DNA from: Candidatus Woesearchaeota archaeon
GTDB lineage: Archaea > Nanobdellota > Nanobdellia > Woesearchaeales > UBA10216
NCBI GenBank assembly: GCA_016192905.1
Contig: JACPTG010000001.1
Location: 1-64,000, forward strand
Direction of reading: 5' to 3'
DNA: 64,000 nucleotides
The notes beneath the pieces were generated by a model that did no database searches, had not been told where the DNA came from, and was given only the letters and a program-made list of their open reading frames with translations. Positions 48,348-56,498 of this stretch are shown here, in pieces; position 1 is the first letter of the stretch; each line of letters starts with the position of its first letter. A program made the position numbers and the translations under genes.

Positions 48348-48695
48348 TCACTTGCCAGTAACTTCCCTGACTGCGTCAACAATCTTCTTGACATTGTCAT
48401 TGCTCACTGTTATGGTATAGCCCTGCAAAAGCAGCTTAAGGTCGTTCGCATCCACTGGAAGAATGTCTATTATCTTGCTGATGTGAATATCCTTAAGCCT
48501 CGGAACATTCAGCTTTGCCAGCTTGTCTGCGAGCTCAGCAGCCTGCTTTGGAGCCAGTACCTCAAAAGAGGAAATGTATTCCTCAGTCCTGGTAACCCTG
48601 AAGCCTGGCTCAGGGTCCCGCTTCCTAATCCTTGCAACGCCCTCGCGAAGCTCAGACATCGTAATAGGCGTCTCAGAGATGACAGTGGGCTGCAT
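48348..48695 (-). CDS. rpoF: RNA polymerase subunit F (Rpo4)
   Basis: 115 residues; EYISSFEVLAPKQAAELADK, VPRLKDIHISKIIDILPVDA and LKLLLQGYTITVSNDNVKKI match archaeal Rpo4, which forms the stalk with Rpo7. Starts in a TAATG overlap with the ribosomal gene. Confidence 0.94.
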   Translation of the reverse strand: MQPTVISETPITMSELREGVARIRKRDPEPGFRVTRTEEYISSFEVLAPKQAAELADKLAKLNVPRLKDIHISKIIDILPVDANDLKLLLQGYTITVSNDNVKKIVDAVREVTGK

Positions 48696-48985
48696 TATAA
48701 CCTCGCAAGATGAACCGGGTTCACTATAACAAGCTTTTCCTTCCCGCCGTCACTCACAGAAACCTCACAACACCTTCCGCGCTTTCCAACCACGAGCCCG
48801 GTCTTCCCCCTGAACCTCCTGAAAAACAGGCCATTGTGATAAGACGGCTCTGCAGAAAAAACAACCCTATCCCCTGCCTTAAGTGACTGGGTAAGAGCCC
48901 TCAAGGGATATTTTCCCCTGAGCGAAGCAGGCTTTGTCATCTGCTTCCTTGTCTTCCTGCGCAAAGAGCCAATACGCTTGGTCAT
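48695..48985 (-). CDS. rpl21e: Ribosomal protein eL21
   Basis: 96 residues: IGSLRRKTRKQMTKPASLRG, KAGDRVVFSAEPSYHNGLFF and FRGKTGLVVGKRGRCCEVSV. Leads the operon from minus-strand TATA CTTTAAATA (about 49010-49018), leaderless ATG 48985. Confidence 0.95.
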   Translation of the reverse strand: MTKRIGSLRRKTRKQMTKPASLRGKYPLRALTQSLKAGDRVVFSAEPSYHNGLFFRRFRGKTGLVVGKRGRCCEVSVSDGGKEKLVIVNPVHLARL

Positions 48986-49135
48986 AAAGGAAGGGGCAAG
49001 CAGGCGCTTATTTAAAGGTATCGCAAACCGGCTCTGTCTAATTTGAGGGACTTTTAACCTTGTTCAGCTTGCTTGTCGCTTGCGGGACTTTAAGGCTATT
49101 TGAAAGCAAGGTTTCCCACCTGTTACCTTCAACCC

Positions 49136-49282
49136 CTATTCCGCATCTGTCAGCAGTGGTTTGATTGTGATTTCCAACTCTTGCCCAGTTTGCAAGTTCC
49201 ATTTTTTTATGAGCTTGGCTGGTATAGTAACAACATAACTATTGCCTGTTTTCCATATTTTAGTGTCAATTTCTCGCTTCAC
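49136..49282 (-). CDS. 48-residue AbrB-type DNA-binding protein
   Basis: GTG start, VKREIDTKIWKTGNSYVVTI then PAKLIKKWNLQTGQELEITI and KPLLTDAE: a single swapped-hairpin domain. No toxin follows. The start is supported by TATA 25 bp upstream and an overlapping palindrome. Likely a solitary regulator or antitoxin. Confidence 0.7.
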   Translation of the reverse strand: MKREIDTKIWKTGNSYVVTIPAKLIKKWNLQTGQELEITIKPLLTDAE

Positions 49283-49313
49283 ATTTACATTGTAAATACA
49301 TTTAATATATAAA
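49283..49313 (-). promoter_or_regulatory. Promoter with ATTTACA-T-TGTAAAT operator
   Basis: Perfect 15 bp palindrome 49283-49297 directly before the GTG at 49282; minus-strand TATA TTTATATAT (49313-49305). Expected autoregulation by the AbrB protein. Confidence 0.65.
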
Positions 49314-49424
49314 TGTTGTCCTTAGTAACAATAGAAAAATATTTAAACTCGTAAAGCAAAATATTGCACAAGTAGACGAAATATTTATATAAAGATATTA
49401 GGCAGCGCCAAAGGGTGATGTAGA

Positions 49425-49667
49425 ATGACTATCATTGGACAAAAGATATTTAAGACTGTAAAGCGGATAGACAAGCTTCCATTAGAGGTAAGACTGGCTC
49501 TGGAAAAGAAAGGTATTTTTGATGGGCTGGTTATCTTTTCAGGAGTAGAAAATTCTCCAAGGGAGTTAACATTGGTTGAACAATCTTTTAAGTTACCCTC
49601 CCAATTTTTAGATGAAGCTTTCCAAGAATCTTCTCAAGAACTTGCCTCTAAATTGACAAGAAGGTGA
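49425..49667 (+). CDS. Unknown protein, AT-rich two-gene module (gene 1)
   Basis: 80 residues: IIGQKIFKTVKRIDKLPLEV, RLALEKKGIFDGLVIFSGVE, ELASKLTRR. No family recognised. TATTTATATAAAG (49381-49393) and GGGTGATG (49414-49421) mark its expression signals. DNA is clearly more AT-rich than flanking core genes, with codons like ATA, TTA and GAA. GTGA coupling to the next gene. Confidence 0.65.
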   Translation: MTIIGQKIFKTVKRIDKLPLEVRLALEKKGIFDGLVIFSGVENSPRELTLVEQSFKLPSQFLDEAFQESSQELASKLTRR

Positions 49668-50122
49668 TTGGAACGAATTCCGATACGCTTTTTGTTTTTG
49701 ATGATTCAATCATAGGTGAACTTAAAAGAACACGGGATAATTTCAAACAAATAATTGATTATTTAACCTTTCAAAATAGTGTAGGAACTATAACTATTGG
49801 ATGTTGGAAAAAAATTGAAGAGTCATCTTTACCGCCACAGGCAATAAATCTCCTTAGAGGACACTTAAGTGATATAAGGCATTTTAATGGAACAGGAGAA
49901 ATAGTTGATGAAGTGATAAAATTGTGCAATTATGAATCCCAGCTTAAAGAGGTTATTCTTGTTAGTCAAAAAGAATATCCTCAAAATTGCTTCTCGGGAG
50001 CTTTAAAGCCAAAATCTTTTTTGGAACTTGCAGGAGATATACAGCGAGATAAAGAATTTTTCTTTTGGCGTTCTCTTGAACTTTGGAAAATACAGAAATT
50101 TAAAGGCAAAAATTCTGAATAA
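49664..50122 (+). CDS. Unknown protein, AT-rich two-gene module (gene 2)
   Basis: 152 residues: SDTLFVFDDSIIGELKRTRD, VGTITIGCWKKIEESSLPPQ, INLLRGHLSDIRHFNGTGEI and GDIQRDKEFFFWRSLELWKI. The start FVFDDS resembles the first strand of a nuclease-type alpha/beta fold, but no motif is decisive. GTG start overlapping gene 1. Possible TA or defence pair acquired by transfer. Confidence 0.6.
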   Translation: MIGTNSDTLFVFDDSIIGELKRTRDNFKQIIDYLTFQNSVGTITIGCWKKIEESSLPPQAINLLRGHLSDIRHFNGTGEIVDEVIKLCNYESQLKEVILVSQKEYPQNCFSGALKPKSFLELAGDIQRDKEFFFWRSLELWKIQKFKGKNSE

Positions 50123-50475
50123 TTCTTTTTCAAACTTAAGTCCCGCTTACGACACTAATCCTTGCGTCCCGAATCTGCGACAAAGCCTCGCAAGCCAATG
50201 GTTGGTTGTTAAAATCAAGCTTCGCACTTAAAAGGAACGTTACCTTATAGCAGGCTGTGGCTGCCTTGGTTTCACCAGCCCTTTCGGGGGATTCGCCAAT
50301 GTGTACGGCTTGGAGTTCACTGGTTTGCAATGTTTACGGAATTGAAGGAGTCAGCCGGATTACATAGCTGAACTATCTTCCTGTCCTTCTTCGCCTGCGC
50401 GCCTTTTTCGGGGATCTCTTTGGTTTCTTAGCCGGCTTCCTGGCGGGCCTTAGCAAGGATTGAAGGTGCAACAGG
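50123..50475. other. Gene-free region with a copy of a basic gene tail
   Basis: CTTAAGTCCCGC (50136-50147) is inversely related to GCGGGACTTTAAG at 49082-49094, so the AT-rich module lies between imperfect inverted repeats. The stretch 50373-50447 (minus) codes PARKPAKKPKRSPKKARRRR then RTGR and TAG, a duplicate of the C-terminus of the gene at 51202-51606. Otherwise I see nothing. Confidence 0.5.
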
Positions 50476-50916
50476 CTAAGGCTTCCTGAAAGGGTTTATT
50501 GCCCTGATACCCTCTATCCTGCTGAAGGCTGCATCCTCAGTGTAGATTACGGTAAGCCCGTTTTCAAGAACAGTTGAAGCAAGCAGAGCATCCCAAAAAT
50601 GCACTTTGTGCTTTTCTGAAATTTCCAATGCCCTGAAGATGGTGGTGCTGCCGTAGGCTAGTATTTGGATTGCATTTGAAGCCAGCAACTCCTCGACTGT
50701 TTCCCGCACCTGTCGATATTCCAGCCCGAACTTGTTAAGGGCAACATCAGAAAATTCTCCAACATTCTGCAGTGAAACCGCCAGGCTTGTTTTTCCGGAG
50801 AAGCAATCAGCCATCAATCTGACAGCTTCCTGCCTTTTTTGAGAATCCTCAGCATACGCATAAACAAGCACATTAGTGTCAATAAGTGCTGGACTGCTTT
50901 CCAAGCCGTGCCTCAT
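50476..50916 (-). CDS. VapC PIN-domain toxin
   Basis: 146 residues from MRHGLESSPALIDTNVLVYA: PIN Asp in IDTN, Glu in LQNVGEFSDVAL, Asp residues in HFWDALLASTVLENG and TEDAAFSRIEGIRAINPF. Complete. The open frame extends to 51078, but antitoxin overlap (38 bp) and family length support 50916. Confidence 0.85.
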   Translation of the reverse strand: MRHGLESSPALIDTNVLVYAYAEDSQKRQEAVRLMADCFSGKTSLAVSLQNVGEFSDVALNKFGLEYRQVRETVEELLASNAIQILAYGSTTIFRALEISEKHKVHFWDALLASTVLENGLTVIYTEDAAFSRIEGIRAINPFRKP

Positions 50917-51148
50917 ATGCCTCTTCACGCCTGAACCTATAATCCCTGCCAACAGAGTACATCCCTGTTTCGAGCCTTGCCAACGCCCTCTTCTTAAGCT
51001 CATCAGCCCTTTTTTCGCTAATCCACTGTTCAACTGCTTCCTCAATAGCCCTGCCAAGCTTTCCCTTGCCCTCCCCAAGCCTTTCCTTTACCGCCAGACG
51101 AAACTTCCTTTCAGTTTCATCCTTTAAACTGATGGTTACAGTTCCCAT
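50879..51148 (-). CDS. VapB-type antitoxin
   Basis: 89 residues: MGTVTISLKDETERKFRLAV, GKLGRAIEEAVEQWI, a ribbon-helix-helix start, and a C-terminus rich in Arg and Tyr that would wrap the toxin. Minus-strand TATA near 51165-51175 (CATTTAAATA). Confidence 0.82.
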   Translation of the reverse strand: MGTVTISLKDETERKFRLAVKERLGEGKGKLGRAIEEAVEQWISEKRADELKKRALARLETGMYSVGRDYRFRREEAYEARLGKQSSTY

Positions 51149-51201
51149 GGATACATTTAGACTAAGGGTTTATTTAAATGTTTCGTTGCTCAAATAAACG
51201 C

Positions 51202-51606
51202 CTATCTTCCTGTCCTTCTTCGCGCCTTTTTAAGCGCGCGCCTCCTGGCCGGGGCCTTCTTCGCCGGCGCTTTCCTCACAGGGATTTTCTTAAGCGGCTT
51301 CTTCACTGCCTTCCTCAGCTCCTCAACCCGCTCGGTTATTTTTCGAACCAAAGTATCACGCGTCTTAATCCTTGAAATCTCCCTGGCAAGCTCCCTGTCA
51401 TTAATGATCTCCCTAATCCAGTTCTCAAAATCATTCTTGTCCCTGTTGACATGGTAACGGAAAACCTCATCGGTAACCCTTCCAAGAGCCCTTGAAAGCT
51501 CATCAAGGCTCTTCAGCTGCTCATTGGTGCACAGCCAGAAGCTGACATTCAGCGGAACCCTTGCGAGAATACGCCTAGCTTCAGTGGCCATAAGGCTCCT
51601 TTTCAT
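51202..51606 (-). CDS. DUF5752-like protein with Lys/Arg-rich tail
   Basis: 134 residues. The core VSFWLCTNEQLKSLDELSRA, FRYHVNRDKNDFENWIREII, NDRELAREI matches archaeal DUF5752 proteins, followed by about 40 residues dominated by Lys, Arg, Ala and Pro (PLKKIPVRKAPAKKAPARRR). The tail may bind nucleic acid. Part of the tail is duplicated at 50373-50447. Confidence 0.75.
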   Translation of the reverse strand: MKRSLMATEARRILARVPLNVSFWLCTNEQLKSLDELSRALGRVTDEVFRYHVNRDKNDFENWIREIINDRELAREISRIKTRDTLVRKITERVEELRKAVKKPLKKIPVRKAPAKKAPARRRALKKARRRTGR

Positions 51607-51712
51607 CTTGACACCCCTTCCAGGAGGAAAAGGCCCGGAACGTATATATATTTTTCTTTCCCACTTTTAGGTGGCAGCGCATGTTTTTATAGAAGCTGAG
51701 TGAAAAACAGGC

Positions 51713-51841
51713 ATGGGCTTCAAGGAATTCTTTTTTGTTGACGCAAAGGATATATGGAACTGGATACTCCTGGCAATAGCACTGCCGCTCCTGTACTGGG
51801 GGGTTACCAGCATTATAAGAGCACTGTCTGTCCAGGGCTGA
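51713..51841 (+). CDS. 42-residue single-span membrane protein
   Basis: MGFKEFFFVDAKDIWNWILL then AIALPLLYWGVTSIIRALSV. One hydrophobic helix. TTTTTATAG (51684-51692) lies about 22-28 bp before the ATG. No family recognised. Confidence 0.6.
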   Translation: MGFKEFFFVDAKDIWNWILLAIALPLLYWGVTSIIRALSVQG

Positions 51842-51906
51842 GTATAAAGCATATATTAAATATATGGCAACTTTTATAAAGTCCTCACTAAACAGCATAA
51901 TTGCCA

Positions 51907-52050
51907 ATGTTCAACGAGTACAATGAAATCGGATACTTGGAGCCACGATGCCCTACTTGCAAGACTGTCCTGGAGTATGGAACAAACACAGAGTTCAGCG
52001 ATGAGCATGAGGCCCATGTATGCCTCGGATGCAACGAAGTTCTGAAGTAG
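51907..52050 (+). CDS. 47-residue zinc-ribbon protein
   Basis: MFNEYNEIGYLEPRCPTCKT then HVCLGCNEVLK: CPTC and CLGC form one zinc site. TATA-like CTTTTATAAAG (51872-51882) is about 25-30 bp upstream. Confidence 0.65.
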   Translation: MFNEYNEIGYLEPRCPTCKTVLEYGTNTEFSDEHEAHVCLGCNEVLK

Positions 52051-52222
52051 ATTTTAGTTACTTTTCAGGGGTTAATATAGGAAGATTTAAATAGTGGGTG
52101 CCAATCCGGATTAGCATGGCGACAGAAGCTCAACCGGGAAAAGAAAGGTATTGCCAGGAGGCTTATCAAAACCGGGCATATTTAAAGAAATCCGGGCAGG
52201 GCCGGTAAATGGTGGCTGGAGC

Positions 52223-52573
52223 ATGGGCGTATTCTTAACTGGAGAGCAAAGGGAAATCGGGCTGGCGCTTGAGTATCTTAGAAGAGTTAACCATCTTTCC
52301 GGGCTGGAAGCAACCTGCGGTGAACAGATAAGCTGGATAAGGGGTACTCAATTCCAGACATATCTGGATTTGAAGCATGTTTATGCAGCAATGGGCTATC
52401 GTTACACTCAGCCGCTATGCGAAGTGCTGATGACAGACACCACTACAAGGGGGGCGGAATTAAGAAGGCTTCAGGCAATGTTACAGAAACCTCAGCAAGA
52501 AACAGCGTCAGGCCAGCCCCAGCGAATCGGCATAAGTTTTGGAGAGGCGCCATATCCCCTGAAATATGTGTAG
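52223..52573 (+). CDS. Unknown protein
   Basis: 116 residues from MGVFLTGEQREIGLALEYLR, including WIRGTQFQTYLDLKHVYAAM and GISFGEAPYPLKYV. ATTTAAATAG (52085-52094) lies far upstream, next to ATG 52116 of a 31-codon frame (MATEAQPGKERYCQEAYQNR...) that ends before this gene in another frame; that could be a leader peptide or the frameshifted start. No family known. Confidence 0.5.
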   Translation: MGVFLTGEQREIGLALEYLRRVNHLSGLEATCGEQISWIRGTQFQTYLDLKHVYAAMGYRYTQPLCEVLMTDTTTRGAELRRLQAMLQKPQQETASGQPQRIGISFGEAPYPLKYV

Positions 52574-52717
52574 TTCATAAGTCCATTTAATGGTTCTGAA
52601 CTTTTTCAACGGCGGGCTCTATTGGAGTATTCTAATGGCAAGCCTCCTCCTCATCCAAAAGATAGCTGATGTGGAGGAGCACAAGCCGGCCAGTGATGAA
52701 ATCAAATAAAGCAAAAG

Positions 52718-52763
52718 TATAAATATGAGTTATCCTAAAAGTATAACTTAAGATTATAGGAGG
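52718..52763 (+). promoter_or_regulatory. AbrB-PIN operon promoter, operator and RBS
   Basis: TATA TATAAATAT (52718-52726); inverted repeat AGTTAT (52728-52733) / ATAACT (52743-52748) over the start site; GGAGG (52759-52763) before ATG 52772. Unlike its neighbours this TA operon has a leader with a ribosome-binding site. Confidence 0.62.
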
Positions 52764-52771
52764 CTCGTGTT

Positions 52772-52996
52772 ATGGCTGATGCTGTTGTAAGGAAATGGGG
52801 GAACTCACTGGGTATTGTGCTGCCCAGAGACCTGATTGAGGGTAGGAACATAAAGGAAGGCGACGTGGTATTCCTGCCTGATGTGATAAAGGTATCTGAC
52901 TTTTCTGACATTTTCGGCAAGGTAAAAACAGGCGTGAGCGGCCAGAAATTCAAGGATGAAGCGAGGCGAGGATGGAAGGAAAAGCGTTTTTCCTAG
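52772..52996 (+). CDS. AbrB-type antitoxin
   Basis: 74 residues: VVRKWGNSLGIVLPRDLIEG and KEGDVVFLPDVIKVSDF, a SpoVT/AbrB domain, then a basic helix for toxin binding. Overlaps the PIN gene by 25 bp. Confidence 0.83.
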   Translation: MADAVVRKWGNSLGIVLPRDLIEGRNIKEGDVVFLPDVIKVSDFSDIFGKVKTGVSGQKFKDEARRGWKEKRFS

Positions 52997-53355
52997 ACAG
53001 CTATGCAATATATGAGATTACAGCCGGAAACCCAAACTACAGGAAATACGCCCAGGGCATAAGGGCCATCACGACAAGGCTGAACCTTATGGAAATCTAT
53101 TACGCCCATCTAAGGAAAGGCGCCAGGTATGCTGACGATGCCTATGAAAGGTTCCTTGGGATTTGCAGCGATTTCAGCGACACGGAAATAAAGGAGGCAA
53201 TGAAAATCAAAGCGAAACTAAAATCAGAGAATTCAAAGAGCAACATATCCTGCATTGATGCGCTGGGGTATACAATAGCACTTAACAGGAAGCTCCTTTT
53301 TCTGACAGGAGACAGGGAATTCAGGGGAATGGTTAATGTAGAGTTTGTGGAGTAA
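52972..53355 (+). CDS. PIN-domain toxin
   Basis: 127 residues: KAFFLDSYAIYEITAGNP (Asp), TTRLNLMEIYYAHLR (Glu), NISCIDALGYTIALNRKLLF and TGDREFRGMVNVEFV (Asp). Complete VapC-like RNase paired with an AbrB antitoxin, the same pairing as the torn locus at 14.8-15.3 kb; the C-terminal block (DALGYTIA...TGDREFRGM) resembles DAIGYACA...TGDRQFEGM there. Confidence 0.85.
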   Translation: MEGKAFFLDSYAIYEITAGNPNYRKYAQGIRAITTRLNLMEIYYAHLRKGARYADDAYERFLGICSDFSDTEIKEAMKIKAKLKSENSKSNISCIDALGYTIALNRKLLFLTGDREFRGMVNVEFVE

Positions 53356-53393
53356 ACAAACTTTTTAAACAGCGGCGGTTCTTCGCACCTGGG

Positions 53394-56300
53394 ATGGCTG
53401 CTGAACAGTACGACGCAAAGGCAATTGAGCCTGAGATGCTTGAGTTCTGGGAGAGGCACAGGAGCTACAAAAAGGCAGCTGACAGGAATAAGGGCAAGCG
53501 GGCTTTTTACTTCATAGACGGGCCGCCGTACACCAGCGGCTCCATACACATAGGGCATGCATGGAACAAGGCGCTGAAGGACTGCATACTCAGATACAAG
53601 CGAATGAAGGGCTTTGACGCCTGGAGCCAGCCGGGATTTGACATGCACGGCCTTCCAATAGAAGTGGCTGTTGAGAAGAAGCTGGGCATAAAGGACAAGA
53701 AAGAGATAACCGAGAAGCTGGGCATAAAGAACTTCATAGATGAGTGCGAGAAATTCTCCATGGAGCAGATGCAGCCCATGATAATAGATTTCAAAAGGAT
53801 GGGCGTCTGGATGGACTGGGACAACCCCTACATGAGCATAAGGAACGAGTACATAGAAGGGGCATGGTGGGCTCTTTCCCAGGCAAACAAGAATGGATAC
53901 CTGTACGAAGGCAAAAAGAGCATGACGTGGTGCCCGAGGTGCGCAACAGCCCTGGCCAAGCATGAGCTTAACTACAAAAACCTTACAGACAAGTCAGTGT
54001 ACGTCAAGCTTCCCTTGAAGGAGCCGGACAAGACCTTCCTGATAATATGGACAACCACGCCCTGGACCCTGCCTTTCAACCTCGCGGTGATGGCGCACCC
54101 GGAACTGGACTATGTGGTGGCAAAGGTAAAGGAGCTGGGCGAGGACTGGATACTGGCAAAGGGCCTTGCAAAGCAGCTCATGGAGCTGTGCGGCTACACC
54201 TACGAGATAGTTGAGGAGTTCAAAGGCTCATACTTGGAAGGGGCAAAATACATGCCGCCATTCATCAGCGAAATGCCCTATTACTCCAGCGTGGACAGCC
54301 CGGCCGCAAATTCTGTCGTGATGAGCAGCGAATATGTGGATTTGAGCGCAGGCACAGGGCTTGTGCACACAGCCCCTGGCTGCGGGCCTGAGGACTTTGA
54401 AATCGGGAGGAGAAACGGGCTGCCTGCTGTTAATACGCTGGATGAGCATGGAAAATTCCAGGATGCAGGGCCGTTTGAAGGCCTGTACGCCAGGAAGGAT
54501 GATGACAGGATAATTGCCAGCCTCCAGGAAAAAGGGAAGCTCGTAACCACAGCATCGGTAACTCACGAGTACGCATGCTGCTGGCGATGCGAAACGCCGG
54601 TCATATACAGGGCAACCATGCAGTGGTTCCTCGCTGTTGAGAAGCTCAAGGAAAAAATGCTCCAGGAGAATGAAAGGGTAAGGTGGGTCCCTGACTGGGC
54701 AGGCAACAGGTGGTTTGAAAGCTGGCTGCAGAACCTCCAGGACTGGTGCATCTCCAGGCAAAGGTTCTGGGGAATACCCCTGCCCATCTGGAAATGCGCT
54801 GGCTGCGCTGAAACAAGAATAGTTGCCAGCCGGAAGGAGCTTCCCATGGAGATAGAAAACCTGCACAGGCCATGGATAGACGAGGTAACCTTCAAATGCA
54901 AATGCGGCGGGGAGATGAAAAGGGTTCAGGACGTGCTGGATGTCTGGCTTGATTCTGGCGCAGCGTCATGGGCGCCATTGAATTACCCGGAAAAGAGGCA
55001 ACTGTTTGACAAGCTGTGGCCAGCGGACTTCATACTTGAGGGAAAAGACCAGATAAGGGGCTGGTTCAACAGCATGATATGCCTCTCCATGGTAAGCCAC
55101 AGGAAAAACTGCTACAAGGCAGTGTACATGCACGGCTTTGTAAATGACGCGCTGGGCAGGAAAATGTCCAAGTCGCTGAAAAACACGATATCACCCTATG
55201 AAGTCATTGACAGCTACGGCGCAGACACGCTAAGGTACTACAGCATCGGGGGGGCGAAGCCTGGCTTTGACCTCAACTACAATTTTGAGGACATGAAGCT
55301 GAAAAACAAGAACCTGGGCGTATACTGGAACATACACCGCTTCCTGATTGAGCTCTCTGAAACAGCTGACATTGAAGGAGACAAGGAGCTGGCGGTTGAA
55401 GAAAGATACATGCTGTCAAAACTCCACAGCACAATAAAGAAGGCGAGCAGCCTGTTTGAGGAATACAACATAAATGAAACGCCCTGGGCTGTCGAAGAAC
55501 TCCTTCTTGAGCTCAGCAGGACATACATACAGCTTACAAGGGAAAAATCAGTTGGAAGTGACGTTGAAAGGAACACTGTCCTGCACACAGCCTTCACAGT
55601 CTTCCTCGAAGGCCTCAAGATGCTGGCACCAATTGCGCCTTTCATCGCAGAAAAAATGTACCAGAACCTAAGGAAGCCATTCAGCCTGCCTGAGGAAAGC
55701 ATACACCTGTATGAATGGCCGGGCCACGACCAGGAGTTGATAGATGAAGAACTGGAGCAGGAATTTGCTGCGGCAAAGAGCGCGCTGCAGGCACTCCTGG
55801 CTGCGCGGGAGAAGGCAAAGCTTGGAATCAGGTGGCCGCTTGCAGAGGCAACGCTTGTCACGGGCAAGATAAGGAACCAGGAAATACTTGAGGCAATAAA
55901 AAGGCAGGCAAACATAAAGCAGATAAAAACCGAGCCAACCTTCAGCAAGGCCAAGCCAACAGTGCAGGCAGACTATGAGAAACTGGTGCCCCACTTCGGG
56001 CAGAAATCAACCAGGATAATAGCAGCGCTTGCGATGACAGCGCCGGACACAGTGCTAAGGTACTTAGAAAGGGACGGACAATTCGTTCTGAACTTGGATG
56101 ATGACAAGATAACCCTAACGCAGGAGCACCTGACCGTGGGAAAGCAGGCGCCATACGGATACGAGTTTGTGCCTTTCGACTCAGGCGAAGCATACCTGAA
56201 CATAGTAACCACTCCTGAGCTTGAGGCAGAGGGATACGCAAGGGAGCTAATGCGAAGGATACAGAACATGAGAAAGCAGGCAGGGCTGAAAAGAAGCCAG

Positions 56301-56498
56301 CAGATAACCCTATACATAAAGGCAGGAACAGTCCTTACCGAGATGCTCACTGCCTTCCAGGACGCCATAGCCAACAGGGTAGGCGCGGCAGAACTGCAAA
56401 TATCCCCAGCAGAGCCTGACACAAGCTTCCAGCACACAAGCAGGGAAAAGATAAGGGAACAGGAAGCCACAGTGCACTTCAGGCTGTTCCAAAAATGA
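53394..56498 (+). CDS. ileS: Isoleucyl-tRNA synthetase
   Basis: 1,034 residues, class I synthetase. HIGH motif in PYTSGSIHIGHAWNKALKD (about 46-64); editing domain WTTTPWTLPFNLAVMAHPEL and STAGLVHTAPG-like DLSAGTGLVHTAPGCGPEDF; WDCISRQRFWG-type CISRQRFWGIPLPIWKCAGC with Cys pairs; KMSKS in GRKMSKSLKNTISPYEVID; and a long C-terminal anticodon-binding region. TATA-like CTTTTTAAAC (53361-53370). Complete. Confidence 0.96.
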   Translation: MAAEQYDAKAIEPEMLEFWERHRSYKKAADRNKGKRAFYFIDGPPYTSGSIHIGHAWNKALKDCILRYKRMKGFDAWSQPGFDMHGLPIEVAVEKKLGIKDKKEITEKLGIKNFIDECEKFSMEQMQPMIIDFKRMGVWMDWDNPYMSIRNEYIEGAWWALSQANKNGYLYEGKKSMTWCPRCATALAKHELNYKNLTDKSVYVKLPLKEPDKTFLIIWTTTPWTLPFNLAVMAHPELDYVVAKVKELGEDWILAKGLAKQLMELCGYTYEIVEEFKGSYLEGAKYMPPFISEMPYYSSVDSPAANSVVMSSEYVDLSAGTGLVHTAPGCGPEDFEIGRRNGLPAVNTLDEHGKFQDAGPFEGLYARKDDDRIIASLQEKGKLVTTASVTHEYACCWRCETPVIYRATMQWFLAVEKLKEKMLQENERVRWVPDWAGNRWFESWLQNLQDWCISRQRFWGIPLPIWKCAGCAETRIVASRKELPMEIENLHRPWIDEVTFKCKCGGEMKRVQDVLDVWLDSGAASWAPLNYPEKRQLFDKLWPADFILEGKDQIRGWFNSMICLSMVSHRKNCYKAVYMHGFVNDALGRKMSKSLKNTISPYEVIDSYGADTLRYYSIGGAKPGFDLNYNFEDMKLKNKNLGVYWNIHRFLIELSETADIEGDKELAVEERYMLSKLHSTIKKASSLFEEYNINETPWAVEELLLELSRTYIQLTREKSVGSDVERNTVLHTAFTVFLEGLKMLAPIAPFIAEKMYQNLRKPFSLPEESIHLYEWPGHDQELIDEELEQEFAAAKSALQALLAAREKAKLGIRWPLAEATLVTGKIRNQEILEAIKRQANIKQIKTEPTFSKAKPTVQADYEKLVPHFGQKSTRIIAALAMTAPDTVLRYLERDGQFVLNLDDDKITLTQEHLTVGKQAPYGYEFVPFDSGEAYLNIVTTPELEAEGYARELMRRIQNMRKQAGLKRSQQITLYIKAGTVLTEMLTAFQDAIANRVGAAELQISPAEPDTSFQHTSREKIREQEATVHFRLFQK

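Noticed and set aside
52115..52210. 31-codon leaderless frame (MATEAQPGKERYC...) as a separate gene
   Set aside because: It is well placed after TATA but very short and without resemblance to known proteins; kept only as a note on the 52223 gene.
52634..52708. 24-codon frame MASLLLIQKIADVEEHKPAS...
   Set aside because: Too short, no promoter or RBS; may be a remnant of a small gene.
53142..53963. 273-codon minus-strand frame opposite the PIN and ileS starts
   Set aside because: It spans two well-identified genes on the other strand; long antisense frames are common in G/C-biased codon positions.
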